Both the position numbers and the translations under genes were made by a program. This document shows, one piece after another, positions 9,773-21,999 of a stretch of DNA of 64,000 nt. The stretch spans positions 4,599,056 through 4,663,055 of the forward strand of contig NC_069125.1 in NCBI RefSeq assembly GCF_026914265.1, written 5' to 3'. The stretch comes from Mya arenaria (taxonomy: Eukaryota; Mollusca; Bivalvia; Myida; Myidae). The notes beneath the pieces are model-generated. The model ran no database searches, was not told the origin of the DNA, and saw only the letters and a program-made list of their open reading frames with translations. Within the stretch, counting starts at the first letter, position 1. Every line of letters starts with the position of its first letter.

Positions 9773-12700
9773 TCTAAGCCTGCATGTTTGTTTTCCGGAG
9801 ATCATGGACATGTAGCGGTCCCGGATGAGATGCCCGGACGCCTTAGGTTGCCGCTGGCGAGTCAGCAGACCCTTTTTGTTACCGACGACCCGCGTTATCC
9901 CTAAAATATTATTGAGAGTAAGTCATTTCAAAACTAACTTTCTTCATTTAAAGGGACTCGCTCATGTTTAAGCACCATTTTGATACCCGGTAATGCATCT
10001 GTAAACAACTATTTTACTCTTCTAAACTGAAATTGAGGAAAGAAATCACTTAAAATATAACAAATATTCTGGTTTTAGAGGGGTAAACCCTAGTCGGTAC
10101 AGCCAAGGATTTTTTTGAAAAATGACAACATAACCACACGCCCACAGGGACTCATTTACTAACATAAGGATAACTTAACTTTTCAGCCATTTGTTGAATC
10201 GCATTACTTATGTTCAAAATCGTGGACTTCAAAGACAATATTTGAGCATATATCAACATTTGGTGGAGTTCCCGCTTTCAGTATCTTAGCTTTAACTCTC
10301 CTAATGATTTGCCACACTTTATTTTGTCATACCAAAGAGTGCATTTTACAAAAACATGATCGAGTCCCTTTAAATCATCAAATTAAAATGATAAAATACA
10401 ACATTACTTTGTGGCTTGGATGTCAAATACGGAATTCAAGGCTGTTCTCAAGGAAACAACTGTCTTACCATTAAATTATGCAAGTATAAACTTGTATCAA
10501 GAAAACCTACAACAACTTCTATAGGTCATGGAGGTTCGCTTAAAAATAAGTAAAAATTTAAACGTTAAAGCATTCAGCATTCTCACATATTGACCGTTTC
10601 GACAGCTCTTTAGTCTTGGAATGAGCCAGTTTTCGCGAAAATGTCTTGAAACCAGTGATGCAAGGTTTAAGAAATTATGGAGTTTTCGTCAGTTTCCCAA
10701 AATGATTGAGATCTGTTCTATTGTAAGTTACCTTATTGAAATGAATTAAATGCATTGATACCAAAATCAGCTGATTCAGACTCAAAAGTTAAAAAATGTC
10801 AAAACTGTCAATCTGTGAAAATCAGCACTAAAACATAGAGACAACCTTGGACTGTCATGAAGTCTGCAAAATTCCACGGCATTTCGCCCACGAAGAATTC
10901 GCCCCTCAACTTATCGAACACGGCATGGTACTCTCGCAGGAACTCCACCTGGTACTCCTCCGTGAAGACGAAGCTAGGCTCCTGAAAAGTGAGAATATTG
11001 GGGATTAGCCACACTGCATTTTTTCTTGTCTAGACCTGCCTATGTCGGGGGGGGGGGGTCGAAATCCCTGGATAGAAGATATTCACTTGAAAAAAAAATC
11101 GGGATGAAAAACGCCATCAAGTCTCTTTCTGTCGGGAATCAACCGCTGTTGTAATTCCCCTCTTGTCTGAAGTGTGCCCCTTTCCCACGCAATTATATGT
11201 TAGGGTTCCATTTTGAACATAGAGGAGCTCTGGCCTCTAGCTTAGTAGGTATGTGTTGGTGCATTCGTCAAATCTACGTATAACTAATTAACAAACAATT
11301 TGAAAAATAATCCATTGTATTTAGCCCACACAAAAAAGGAAACACCAAGTGTATGCTACCTTATACTACCGGAACCATCTTAACAAGTAAGCATTGGTGG
11401 CAAAATAGACTGACTGAAATATATCAAAAATAAAATCGTATTTAAAACTATTCAGGGCACAATTAAAACAGATTTGTGAAACGATTCAAATACGTGATAT
11501 AATCATGTAATGTACGTGTCTTCCATTAATATGTTCTTTATAATGTACAGTCAATCAAGCAAATTCAGTGCCAAAATATGAAACTAATGCCTTGGCGGTT
11601 TAACTTTCGCGCAAAAAAACGCACGTGACTACACAAAGGGCGGAGCTAGTGGGTCAAATAAGTGCGAACACCAAATCGCTGCGCTAGCCCCGTTTTTTGT
11701 AGATCGCAAAAATGAACTCATATAGATATATAGATATAGATATACACCAAGTAGAAGCCAGAAAAGGTATCGGCGTCATACTAGGAAACGATGATAAGTA
11801 TGTGGACTATTGCGTGGCATAGATAAGCAATAAAGACACGGAAATAGTACTGCTTGTTTTGTATGACATGCATCATACCAAGCGACAAAGTCGTTGAGTG
11901 CTTAAATGTTTATTTCCGACTTTGAACTTTGTTACTCAAATCAGCGCCTTGCAATAGATACCGAATGTATCACAGGACGGATGTCAGACTTATACTCGGT
12001 GACTCGGAGATCACTGGTACCCGATTTTCTAACTCATTTTTTAAGGTAAAAACAATTTTATAATTACAAACTAAAAATGACGATGCATAAATGTATACAC
12101 ATCCGTACACAACACCACCACACACAGACCACACACGCCTCAAAATAGCTGTATCATACATGATGGCAAATCCTTGGAACGGCTGAAACACTAGTCCATA
12201 GGAACACGAGTCTACTGGGGGCTCGAACTAGTTTGTTTGGCAATAACCTCACACTTGTTCCAAAGTTGATCAGTAATTACAAATTAAAATAAAAAGCCTC
12301 ATCGGGGCCAGCATCAGCTTGAAAACAATGAAGAATAACGTAAAGACAAGAACATACAAACTGATGTACTGGTAGTAAATTTCAAGACCTCAACGAACGA
12401 ATAGTAGCAGACCTGCAAACGAAGTAAATGTTACCATAAAAACTAAATCAGACGCAAAACTGTCTTTTTACCTGGTGAAAGCCAGCAATGGTGTCCGAGC
12501 CATATTCTGACATGATGATTGGTTTGTCGAATTTCGCATGCCACTCCCTCAGGTCGTATTCCAGCTGGCGGCCTATCAGTTCCGTGTGACCCACGTCCGA
12601 GTACCAGGCGTAGTAGCGGTTAATCAGGATGATGTCTACGAACTGGACCTTTAAAACGAATAGAAGAGTTGATCTGGATATGTTTGTATCGACTTAATCA

Positions 12701-15700
12701 GGTTTCGACCCATCGTCGGTATATTTTACATGAAAATACAAGTAATTATGGTCGGCACTAAGTCTCGAGCTCGACCGATCGCCAGTTCTCAAATGACTGT
12801 CTATTCGAACGATCGCAGTTTTACTGAATACATATTTTATATCGAATGATATAGAATGGAATTCCAGAATATTGTCTATGCGTGAATGGCTTTAGATTAA
12901 ACATTTCTATTTGATTTATTGATTTAAGAGTATATGCTCAGGGTAAGGGGTAGGCCAGTGAACGTTAATATTGTGTAAACATTCAAATATGACACTATTT
13001 GAAAATTGTTTTTGTCATTTGTAGCAAGCCAAATATTTATAAAAAAAGAACCAATTATTACCGCTACGTCGTTATAGAATTCCTGGTTGCAGACAAAGGT
13101 GACAGGTCTGGTGGAATCGAGTGATCGCACATGGGCAATAACCTCTCTGAAGCATAAATACATTTCAACAAGTGAATTATCCATCTCTTTGAGAATGTTT
13201 CTTTTCATGTACGCGTAGACACTGATATAAATGTCACAAAATGCATTCTGTTCTGAGAACTGTATCATGTAAGGGTTTTAAGAAATGAAGATTCAACACG
13301 CTTTATGGCTATATATTTTAATACTTAATATGTTTTTCTTTTTCATAAACTTATTCAATCTTATTACAATTGAACTGTGGGCTTTAAAGGGGGTTCTTTA
13401 AAAAACACATGTTTGCTAGTATGCTATCAGCAGACTTAGAGAAGTGAACTCTGCTATGATATTTGGAGGCGGTGCCAATCTACCTACATAAAATAACAAT
13501 AAACATTACAATAACTAAGTTATGGCAAATTCGTTTTAAAAGTGACCTTGACATTGCATAAAGTAAGGACATGGAACTAGGGAAGCTGTACTATAAAACG
13601 TTTGAAATAATATGTTGTACATAGCAATTAAGAACAATTCATGTATAGAAACCTGCTTATCAAAGGAAAAAGACATTCATGAGTGGTTTTGAACTTACCT
13701 GAAGTAGGGCCCTGCGGCGGGTTTGTTGGTGGCGGGCTCGTTTGCCACGGACCAGAAGATAACGGCGGGTCGATTCTTGTCACGCTGATACATTTCTGAC
13801 ATGACAGCCTTGTGGTGAGCCAATGATTTGTTTCCGAAGTTATCATCCCTATGAATGATAGTTATTCATAAAAAACAAGCAGTAGATCGAGTACATGCAT
13901 TTGTCATAATGTTTTAAGGGCCTGCAACAGTGCAAAAATAGGTGGGGATGGCCAAAAATAAAAGCCGTTTCAAAAGTTGTTTTATTTAGTTTTGAGCAAA
14001 AATCTGTTTAGGGAGTAAAACATACATGTGACATGTTTTGGTCATTCAAACGAGTTCGGCACTGTGGAAGGCTCTTATTGAAAACAAACTTCGTCCCTGT
14101 AAAATGAATGTTTAAAATTAAAACAATTGCAGTCTGCTGTGTTCAGAAGAAACATCGAGTGTTATCCATGTGAAGCGAGTAAGTTTTGCAGGAAATCAAT
14201 TGGTGTCCCTTTAAATCGAGAATAAAGAAAATCGAGTCTTGACCCTGTTGATCGAGTGCGTTTTTAAAGAAAATCGAGTGTTGATCGAGTACATGTATAT
14301 TAATAAAGAAAATCGAGTGTTGATCAAGTATTTTAATAAGGAAATCGAGTGTTGATCGAATATGTTTATGAAGAAAAGAGTGATAATCGAGTATGTTGAT
14401 AAAGAAAATCGAGTGCGGATCAAGTATGTTAGTTAAGAAAATGTTTATAAAAATTCTAGTGTTGATCGAATATGTTTATAAAAAGTCGAGTGTTGATCGA
14501 ATATGTTTATAAAGAAAATCGAGTTTAACCCTGTTGATCGAGTATGTTATTCAGAAAATGTGCGTCGAAAATAACATAAAGTTTACAATACAAGAACAGT
14601 AAGTTAATACTAGATTATAAACAAAAAATGAATTAAATGGTGAACTTGAAAAAATCAAAACAATACCGAAAGCAATATTGACTAGAATTTAAAGGCAAGT
14701 GACAAAGTGACCGACAGGTATTTGAAAACTTGACGAAGACGCTCAGTTTACTCAAAGTGGTTTGATGGGAATGAACTCCTGCTTTGGAAGGAGTTATTCC
14801 CATCAAACCACTGTGCTTTTACTTATATTAGTAAAATAAATTTGGTTGACGGTACTTGTTATTATCATGCTGGTTAAATGAATGTACAATATCAATTTCA
14901 TAGAAGCTTCTCATCAAGATATTGACACATGCAGGGCAACACGAATTTGCATGCAGTATACCCGTCATTTAATGTTGACTCGACCTCAATATTTCCCAAA
15001 CGCCTCTTCTTTTTTCCCTTTGATTTTCGAGATTTATCTCTTTTCCTATGTTTTCGTTCTTTCTTCTCTTCATTATTATTTTTCTTGTAAAACTTGTACC
15101 ATTGTCGTTTGGATCTCTTTGATCTTTAAATCATGGATAACAAAGTAAATGGTATTAAAAAAGTATGGGACGATGATGAGAAGAGTTCTAAATCCATGTT
15201 ATATAAAACAATGAAAAGCGAAACTGATAGGCGACCTATATTCGGAACTCGTCGGCCATTTGCCATCTAAAACAACCTCGGATGTATGTGGATGGTTTAC
15301 AATGTCAGAAATCTTAATATTTAACTACGCTGCAAGCAAATCGCGTAGTAATTTCAAATTAGCAGTTAAACTTAATGATTTTACCTTAGAGAATCTTAAT
15401 TATTTAAGCATTTCTCTCCACTGGCAGTTAATTTTAACTTTGATCTACAAAATACACACAATTAATTTATACTATTATTTAAAAGTTAATGAACTATTTC
15501 TACTGATGTACCGTCTTGTTTTCGATTGGAAGTGGTCAAGGAGTTCCGAATGGGGCGACTTGAAGAAAGGATGCAGTAGGAAAGTTATGGATTAAAATAG
15601 AAGCAGGTACGAAGTGAATAAAAGTAGATCCATTAAGTTATGAGACATAATGCTAACCTGGAAATAGATATGATAGATTGGAAAAGAAAACGATTACCAT

Positions 15701-18700
15701 TAAGATCATCTTTAAAAATGATAAAAACTAATTCAGATAAGAATCTAAGAAAAGTAATTGTATATACTAATAATCATGAGCGATTATATGTTGAAAATAA
15801 ACGGGTATACACAAAATAATAAACAGTCTTGACATTTGTCATCACATCAAGTTTATCCACCCTGTTTAATTGGAAAAAATATATCACAATCATGGAAACT
15901 TATGATGCCGGGTCGAGTGGAATAATTGGGTTATAGTGAAGCGATTTTATTTATTTCGTTCATACACTCGACAAAGCAAGCATAATGTTAAACATTAGAG
16001 GATGAGTTTTGTTTACTCGTATATGTTCACCTGCCACCAAAGTGGCCATGCCGTTGGTTGGATACACGCTAGAGCAACACTTTTAAATTAAGCTTGGCCT
16101 CACAAAAATGGACATCATCACTGGTTGTTACCAAGGGATCGGCCATACCAGCGTAAATATCGGTCTTTGCAACCAAGCTAAAATATATTTGTATAATGTA
16201 ACATGTACGCTTACTTCTGTATTCCAACCCCGGGGCTCTCATCAATGACGACGATGCCGAGGCGATCTGCCATGTCCATAATCTCTTCCGCGTAGGGGTA
16301 ATGGGACGTCCGGAAACAGTTGACGCCCAGCCACTTAAGCATCTCAAAATCACGGGCGATCAGGGGATAGTCCAAGCCTTTGCCGCGGATCTGTAAAAAA
16401 ATGGAAGGTGTGTGGTTATGTGTCCGTATTCTTCACGGCGTACTGTTCGGGTAGTGCGACGACCAGTGACAGTTGAGTCACCGCAATTTCAACATATCTA
16501 AATCGTGGGCTAGCACGAGGTAGTCCGGACCTTTACCGCCGACATGTAAAGCGTATTTTGGTTTGAAAAAAAATTGTTTGCCATCGACTACTTGACTTAT
16601 CTACAATTCGATATCTCCTGCAAAAATACTACTTTTTAAATTTGGAATATACTTGGTGCAGCGGATACTAAAGCTCGTATAACATTTCAAAATTCCCATA
16701 TTATAAATGATTGACATTAAAATCAGTTTGAAGATTAACATTTAACATTGTAGAACATAGCATAGAAAGCCAATGTCAGGTTCTTATGTATTTAGATGAA
16801 CTTAAAAAAAAACAATTATAAGAATGTTGGAAGCCAAGTATTCTTTTCTTTAATGCAGAGAAATTACTAGGTTAAACGAATATACCTACGTCAGAGTCCT
16901 CGTGTTTGTTGACACCCTGACAGTAGAAGGGCAGGTTGTTGAGAAGAATCTGGGTGTCCGTCACTGCGACGGTCCTGATTCCGAACGGCTGACGGTACAC
17001 GTCAACGTCACCATGGGTTTGTGTCGTCAACGTCACCTGGTAAAGGCGTGTTGGTCAATAGCTTTATATTAGGTGAATGAAATACCGATTTTTGTCATTA
17101 GAATAGTGTCCATTTCTATTTTGCATCAGATATTTGATCGCGTTTAACCATTTAACAACACATACTTATGTTAACAAATGATGACCTAAACGCGTCTTTA
17201 TAAATGGATGACACGTCACATATTGAACTCATGTTACGAGATGCATATTTACAATCGTAACAACTCGGCCATCTCCGGCAAGCTTCGAGATAGACAATTA
17301 TGCTGGATAATGGCCGAGGTGTTCCGATTGTTTTTTTTTACAGCTAATGATAGAGATTCTATCCCGTGTATTCATGTCAATTATAAAATTTATTTCGGTC
17401 TAACTTGCTTTGAACAAGTACCTGCAGAGTGTAGAGGTAACCAGGGCTCGTGCTGTTCATTGTCCAGGGCCACCACAGGTTGGCGTCCGAAACCGTCAGC
17501 GTTCCCTGCATCCCGTTGCCATGGGCAACCACAAACCCCTTTTTGTCAAGTATTTCCACCTTCCAGGTGAAAGGTACCGACTGACCGCCATAATTTACGG
17601 TGTAGTTTACGATTCCTAAATGGAATTAAACTATATAAAAAAGGGTTGCGTTAATCTGCAAAACGTTGCCATAGGCACCATGAAACCTTTGCTCTCTTGT
17701 ATTTATGGTAAATGGTACTGAGAGGCCGTCGTAAAAAAACAGTGCACTTTACTATTCCTAAAATTAAATGTTAGCTCAAGCAATCATGTACTCTTTTAAA
17801 TGGCCACTATTGAGTTTTAGAGGCTGTTTCATTAATGATCTTAGTAGATTTTAGTCGTAAATTCAAGAAAGATCTTAGTCGATTTTAGACGTAAATTCAA
17901 GAAAGATCTTAGTGGATTTTAGACGTAAATTCAAGAAAGATCTTAGTCGATTTTAGTCATAAGTTCAAGTAAGATCTTAGTCGATTTTAGACGTAAATTC
18001 AAGAAAGATCTTAGTGGATTTTAGTCGTAAGTTCAAGAAAGATCTTAGTGGATTGTAGTCGTAAATTTAAGGAAGATCTTAGTGGATTTTAGACGTAAAT
18101 TCAAGAAAGATATTAGTGGATTTTAGTCGTAAATTCAAGGAAGATCTTATTGGATTTTAGTCGTAAATTCAAGAGAGATCTTAGTCGATTTTAGTCGTAA
18201 ATTCAAGAGAGATCTTAGTCGATTTTAGTCGTAAATTCAAGAGTTCTTAGTGGATTTTAGTCGTAAATTCAAGAAAGATCTAAGTCGATTTTAGTCGTAA
18301 ATTCAAGAGTTCTTAGTGGATTTTAGTCGTAAATTTAAGGAAGATCTTAGTGGATTTTAGACGTAAATTCAAGGAAGATCTTAGTGGATTTTAGTCGTAA
18401 ATTCAAGAGAGATCTTAGTCGATTTTAGTCGTAAATTCAAGAGTTCTTAGTGGATTTTAGTCGTAAATTCAAGAAAGATCTAAGTCGATTTTAGACGTAA
18501 ATTCAAGAAAGATCTTAGTGGATTTTAGACGTAAATTCAAGAAAGATCTTAGTCGATTTTAGACGTAAAATCAAGAAAGATCTTAGTGAATTTTAGTCGT
18601 AAGTTCAAGGAAGAACTTAGTGGATTTTAGTCGTAAATTCAAGAGAGATCTTAGTCGATTTTAGTCGTAAATTCAAGAGAGATCTTAGTCGATTTTAGTC

Positions 18701-21700
18701 GTAAATTCAAGAGTTCTTAGTGGATTTTAGTCGTAAATTCAAGGAAGATCTTAGTGGATTTTAGTCGTAAATTCAAGAGAAATCTTAGTCGATTTTAGTC
18801 GTAAATTCAAGAGAGATCTTAGTCGATTTTAGTCGTAAATTCAAGAGTTCTTAGTGGATTTTAGTCGTAAATTCAAGAAAGATCTAAGTCGATTTTAGAC
18901 GTAAATTCAAGAAAGATCTTAGTGGATTTTAGACGTAAATTCAAGAAAGATCTTAGTCGATTTTAGACGTAAAATCAAGAAAGATCTTAGTGAATTTTAG
19001 TCGTAAGTTCAATAAATGTATGTTATTCGATTTTACTCGAGTTCATTTTTTTTATTCATATTTAAGGGATTCAACTTCAGACAGTATTAAAACGGTGATC
19101 ATAAGTTAAGGATGTGTCGCCATTTTTGACGTTAATGCAGATTTAAGATTGTTTAAGTAACAATCAATCAATACAAACGGTTGCTACTAGACCCAAGAGC
19201 ATGCCCAGATTTTGTTCTTCTTCCACTAAACTGGTTAAAGACAGTCCAGTAAGATAAAGGTGAAATGTTCACCTTAATTTAATACAGAACAGCAAAATAT
19301 CGTTACCCGTGTCTCCACTCACTGAGGAAGTAACACCAATGTCTTCGACGAACGTTTTAGGGGTCGCATACAACGTAACGTGGCGATGGATTCCAGCGTA
19401 GTTAAAGAAGTCAAACTGGAGATTCTGGACAAAATATCCAGGTGGGTATCTGATACATAAAAATCATCAACATGTTGTGAATTATACCGGCTGTGATCAG
19501 CTTCAATGTTAAAGCTGCACTCTCACAGGTTGACCGTTTTGACAACTTTTTTTATTTCAATTGGTCTTGGAATAAGCAAACTTTTGCGTAAATGTCTGGA
19601 AACCAATGATACAAAACTGCTGACAAAAGATCATTTTTTCCATACGCACGTTCAAAGATTGCTATTTTATGACTAAAAGCGTTACTAACGCTTTAAGGAA
19701 AATGAGTTTTCGGCAGTTTTACAAACAATTGAGATTATTTTTTGTAGGTTATCTTAAATGACTGATGCCAAAAATCAGCTGATTCTGATATTTTTTTAAT
19801 GTCAAAACTTTCAATCTGTGAGGGTGCAGCTTTAAGAACTTATGAGCAACATCGTCAGCAACAAAATTACCAGATATGCGATTCGTGTTGTAAATGGATA
19901 TTATGCATGAGTATAATAAATTAATGATTAAAACCAAAGTGATGAGACTTGGTCACAACACCACCATCAAGGACACCAATAATAATGTATATTCCTCTAA
20001 CCAAGTTAATGACGATACATTCGACCTTTTTTCTTCAAACAGCAGCTATACCACAGGTGCCAGCACCAGTAAGAGACCATCTCTGACTTACACTGCCACA
20101 TGTGAGAAGAAAAACATGTTTAAATGGGTACTAGTTTGTGTCAATACGTCGACATTTTTTCTTCAAAACACAGTTAAACCACAGGTGCCAGAACCAATTA
20201 GAGACCATCTCTGACTTACACTGTCACATGTTGGGAATACATGTTCAAAATGGGTACTTGTTTGTGTCAATACATCGACCTTTTCCAAAACACAGCTACG
20301 CCATAGGTGCCAGTGCCAGCAAGAGACCATCTCTAAATAATACTGTCACCGGTGAGGAATACATATTTAAATAGGTACTTGTTCGTGTCACTCTTATATT
20401 CAATCGATCCTGGAGGTAACGTGGTAGGTGTAAGCGTGTTATTTAAAGCGACAGTCAATCGATTGACGGATCCGATATGTACTGATGACGTCACTTCCGC
20501 TTCAAATGGAAGATGGCCACCTTCATGGGTCATAACTTGCTGTCCATTCACATACTAAAAAAAATGGAACGATTAATGGTCACACAATGATTCTAATTAA
20601 TTACTTTAGTGTAAATAAAGATTTTGTACATGTTCATATACAGCTCACATTAAATTAAGCTTACTTTTTTTTATTTGTTACTTTTAAAGCACAAACCTGT
20701 TACCATTTTCGATCACAGGCATCCGGCTCATTGTTTGTGTCTAAAATGCTGATTAATATCATTATAAATTATAACTGTTTAAGTTATCAAAGGCATTACA
20801 TATCTTCAGATGTGTATTTACCTCATAATATGTACCGAAATGATATTAATCAACTTTTAGACACAAACAATCAGCCAGACGCCCGTGATTTCGATGCAAC
20901 ATTTGCACTGTAGCTTTAACAAAAGATTTATTTAAAAACACAACATTTCTCCTTTTTATCAATATATAAGTACACTTCAGTACCTACCACAATTGAGTTA
21001 TAGTGTGCACTGTCAATTCTGAGCACAATCCGTTGCTGGGCCCATGTTTTGTCCACGTAAAACTCCCGGTCGTACCAAGCCCAACCTACAAAGTCCCGGA
21101 TGTTCTTTTGGTTGGTGATGTCGTTGTAGCTCGAGGGTACGGGCATGGGAATTACCGGGCCCGACTGGAAAAAACATGAAGTTAGATTGTCTTTGAATGC
21201 ATTTTATTGGATATTGTTATTGGATGCTTTAACAAATGGTATAGTTGCAGTTAAACAAAATATCGTTCCATGACAGTGTTTTCAATTAATTATTGAAAAC
21301 GTACGGACGATGACTTACGGTGGTACAGGCAATACATGAAGTATACAAGTCGGTGTTCAAAATCAAAATCACTCAAGATGTTATAGCAGTGGGTATTAAT
21401 TACGTTTGAGGATTATAGAGGCATGTATTTACAGAAAATAATGACTGCTTGACATTGAACTGTGGCTTGTGCGCGTGTCCTTATTGCACGAGTCACGGTC
21501 ACTTAGAGGTTACGTGCACTTTCTGTATGATAAACGAGCTCTTGGTAAGAATGCCGTTGTCTCTGAGTTGGGTATACTCGAGCACAACTGGTATCAGAAA
21601 AGATCATACGATTTTGTTCTCGGGCATCAAACCCAATTAATCAATAGCTATATGATACTAGGACCTTTAATCCAGACGGAACAAAAGTTACGCTTGAAGA

Positions 21701-21952
21701 ATACCTTGAATCACTTACTTCATCCAGCGGTTCGCTGTACCACTTCTGTTCGAAGCTGAGGTTTCTTGTGGGGGAGTCGTCAATCCGGAAGTTCCACATT
21801 CCGTCAAGATGGCGGAGACTGCGGCTCTCCGAATCCCGCGGGTACAGCATCCCCGGGAGCTTCCCGCTTTGTGAGTACGTCACTGACGTAAATCCGAGAA
21901 ACACTTGCAGACATGTGTACACCTGCAGCTGGATTGAAACCTCCAGTCTCAT
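9773..21952 (-). CDS. GUSB: Beta-glucuronidase, lysosomal GH2, 12 exons
   Basis: Coding exons on the minus strand: 21952-21719, 21164-20988, 20554-20379, 19449-19307, 17615-17422, 17036-16890, 16390-16215, 13848-13699, 13146-13062, 12648-12472, 10981-10846, 9900-9773; all phases agree and give 640 residues (human 651). The enzyme removes terminal beta-D-glucuronic acid from glycosaminoglycans in lysosomes. An N-terminal leader (about 1-27) is followed by the jelly-roll domain ([10 protein letters not shown]...[22 protein letters not shown]), the Ig-like domain (NLWWPW) and the TIM barrel. Family motifs include [11 protein letters not shown] and [12 protein letters not shown]. The acid/base Glu is E453 in SVANEP and the nucleophile is E542 in [13 protein letters not shown], matching human E451 and E540. 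NRYYAWY holds the active-site tyrosines. The C-terminus ends soon after [19 protein letters not shown] and is shorter than in human. Twelve exons match the human exon count. Confidence 0.96.
9948..10373. mobile_element. TTAA MITE, GGGACTCG family
   Basis: Ends are TTAAAGGGACTCGCTCATGT and, inverted, the complement of ACATGATCGAGTCCCTTTAA, so a 20-bp near-perfect terminal inverted repeat is bounded by TTAA. About 425 bp, non-coding, in GUSB intron 11. Its 3' half is related to 60640-60765. Confidence 0.82.
10566..10835. mobile_element. TTAA MITE, GCTGCACTCTCA family, degraded copy
   Basis: Contains ATTGACCGTTTCGACAGC, GTCTTGGAATGAGCCAGTTT and, at the far end, GTCAAAACTGTCAATCTGTG, matching the other family members, but the terminal TTAA motifs are lost. 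In GUSB intron 11 next to exon 11. Confidence 0.7.
11040..11845. other. GUSB intron 10 sequence, no clear element
   Basis: Part of the 1.5-kb intron between exons 10 and 11. It contains a G-run at 11050-11058 and a short GATATA run near 11721-11743. I see no coding exon or recognisable repeat family. Confidence 0.4.
14212..14545. repeat. ~33-bp tandem repeat (ATCGAGTGTTGATCGAGT)
   Basis: Degenerate tandem units built on AAAGAAAATCGAGTGTTGAT, CGAGTATGTTTAT, roughly 10 copies, in GUSB intron 7. Units differ by indels, so the array is old. Confidence 0.75.
14756..14812. ncRNA. miRNA-like hairpin in GUSB intron 7
   Basis: Left arm 14756-14780 (AGTGGTTTGATGGGAATGAA then CTCCT) pairs with right arm 14789-14812 (AGGAGTTATTCCCATCAAAC then CACT). 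All bases pair except a single bulged base, leaving an 8-nt loop GCTTTGGA. A ~57-nt hairpin with ~24-bp arms is the size of an animal pre-miRNA, but such palindromes can also be the remains of a small foldback element. No expression evidence. Confidence 0.3.
14880..16060. other. GUSB intron 7 remainder, nothing recognised
   Basis: AT-rich intron sequence between the hairpin and exon 7. It includes short open frames at 14882-15148 and 15260-15595, but these lack recognisable motifs, splice logic or codon bias, and I do not call them genes. Confidence 0.4.
17250..17331. repeat. Short foldback element in GUSB intron 5
   Basis: Arms CAATCGTAACAACTCGGCCA (from ~17252) and the complement of TGGCCGAGGTGTTCCGATTG (to ~17330) pair with two mismatches over about 21 bp, with CTCCGGCAAGCTTC between them. 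Probably a small MITE remnant. Confidence 0.6.
17833..19012. repeat. 34-bp minisatellite in GUSB intron 4
   Basis: About 35 tandem units of roughly 34 bp (core GATCTTAGTGGATTTTAGTC then GTAAATTCAAGAAA), with shorter units that start GTTCTTAG. Alternating TGG/TCG and GTC/GAC variants mark unit types. A run of about five units at 18441-18608 recurs almost exactly at 18845-19012, 404 bp away, showing block duplication. Confidence 0.93.
19509..19835. mobile_element. TTAA MITE, GCTGCACTCTCA family, copy 3
   Basis: Begins TTAAAGCTGCACTCTCACAG and ends GTGAGGGTGCAGCTTTAA, with the conserved inner GTTTTGACAACTTTTTTTAT and GTCTTGGAATAAGC. In GUSB intron 3, 60 bp from exon 4. Confidence 0.85.
19985..20391. 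repeat. ~125-bp tandem repeat copying the exon 3 donor
   Basis: Three units with GGTGCCAGNACCAGTAAGAG, ACCATCTCTGACTTACACTG and GGGTACTTGTTTGTGTCAA. On the minus strand the last motif reads TTGACACAAACAAGTACCC, matching the exon 3 end and donor (GTGACACGAACAA|GTACCT, 20374-20391). Copies lie at about 20252-20270 and 20125-20143, about 122 and 127 bp apart. Confidence 0.82.
20684..20919. mobile_element. TTAA MITE, distinct foldback family
   Basis: Ends TTAAAGCACA and GTAGCTTTAA. The arms are inverted: CATTGTTTGTGTCTAAAATG at ~20731 pairs with the complement of CTTTTAGACACAAACAATCA at ~20855, continuing through GATTAATATCATT. The terminal parts (TCGATCACAGGCATCC / complement of GGGCGTCTGG side) are more diverged. 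In GUSB intron 2. Confidence 0.75.
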
Positions 21953-21999
21953 TTTGAGAAATCAACAATTAAGTCCTTTAATTAGCCCAAAATGTTAGG

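Noticed and set aside
15260-15595. 111-codon open frame in GUSB intron 7
   Set aside because: No similarity I recognise, AT-driven composition, and no splice or promoter support.
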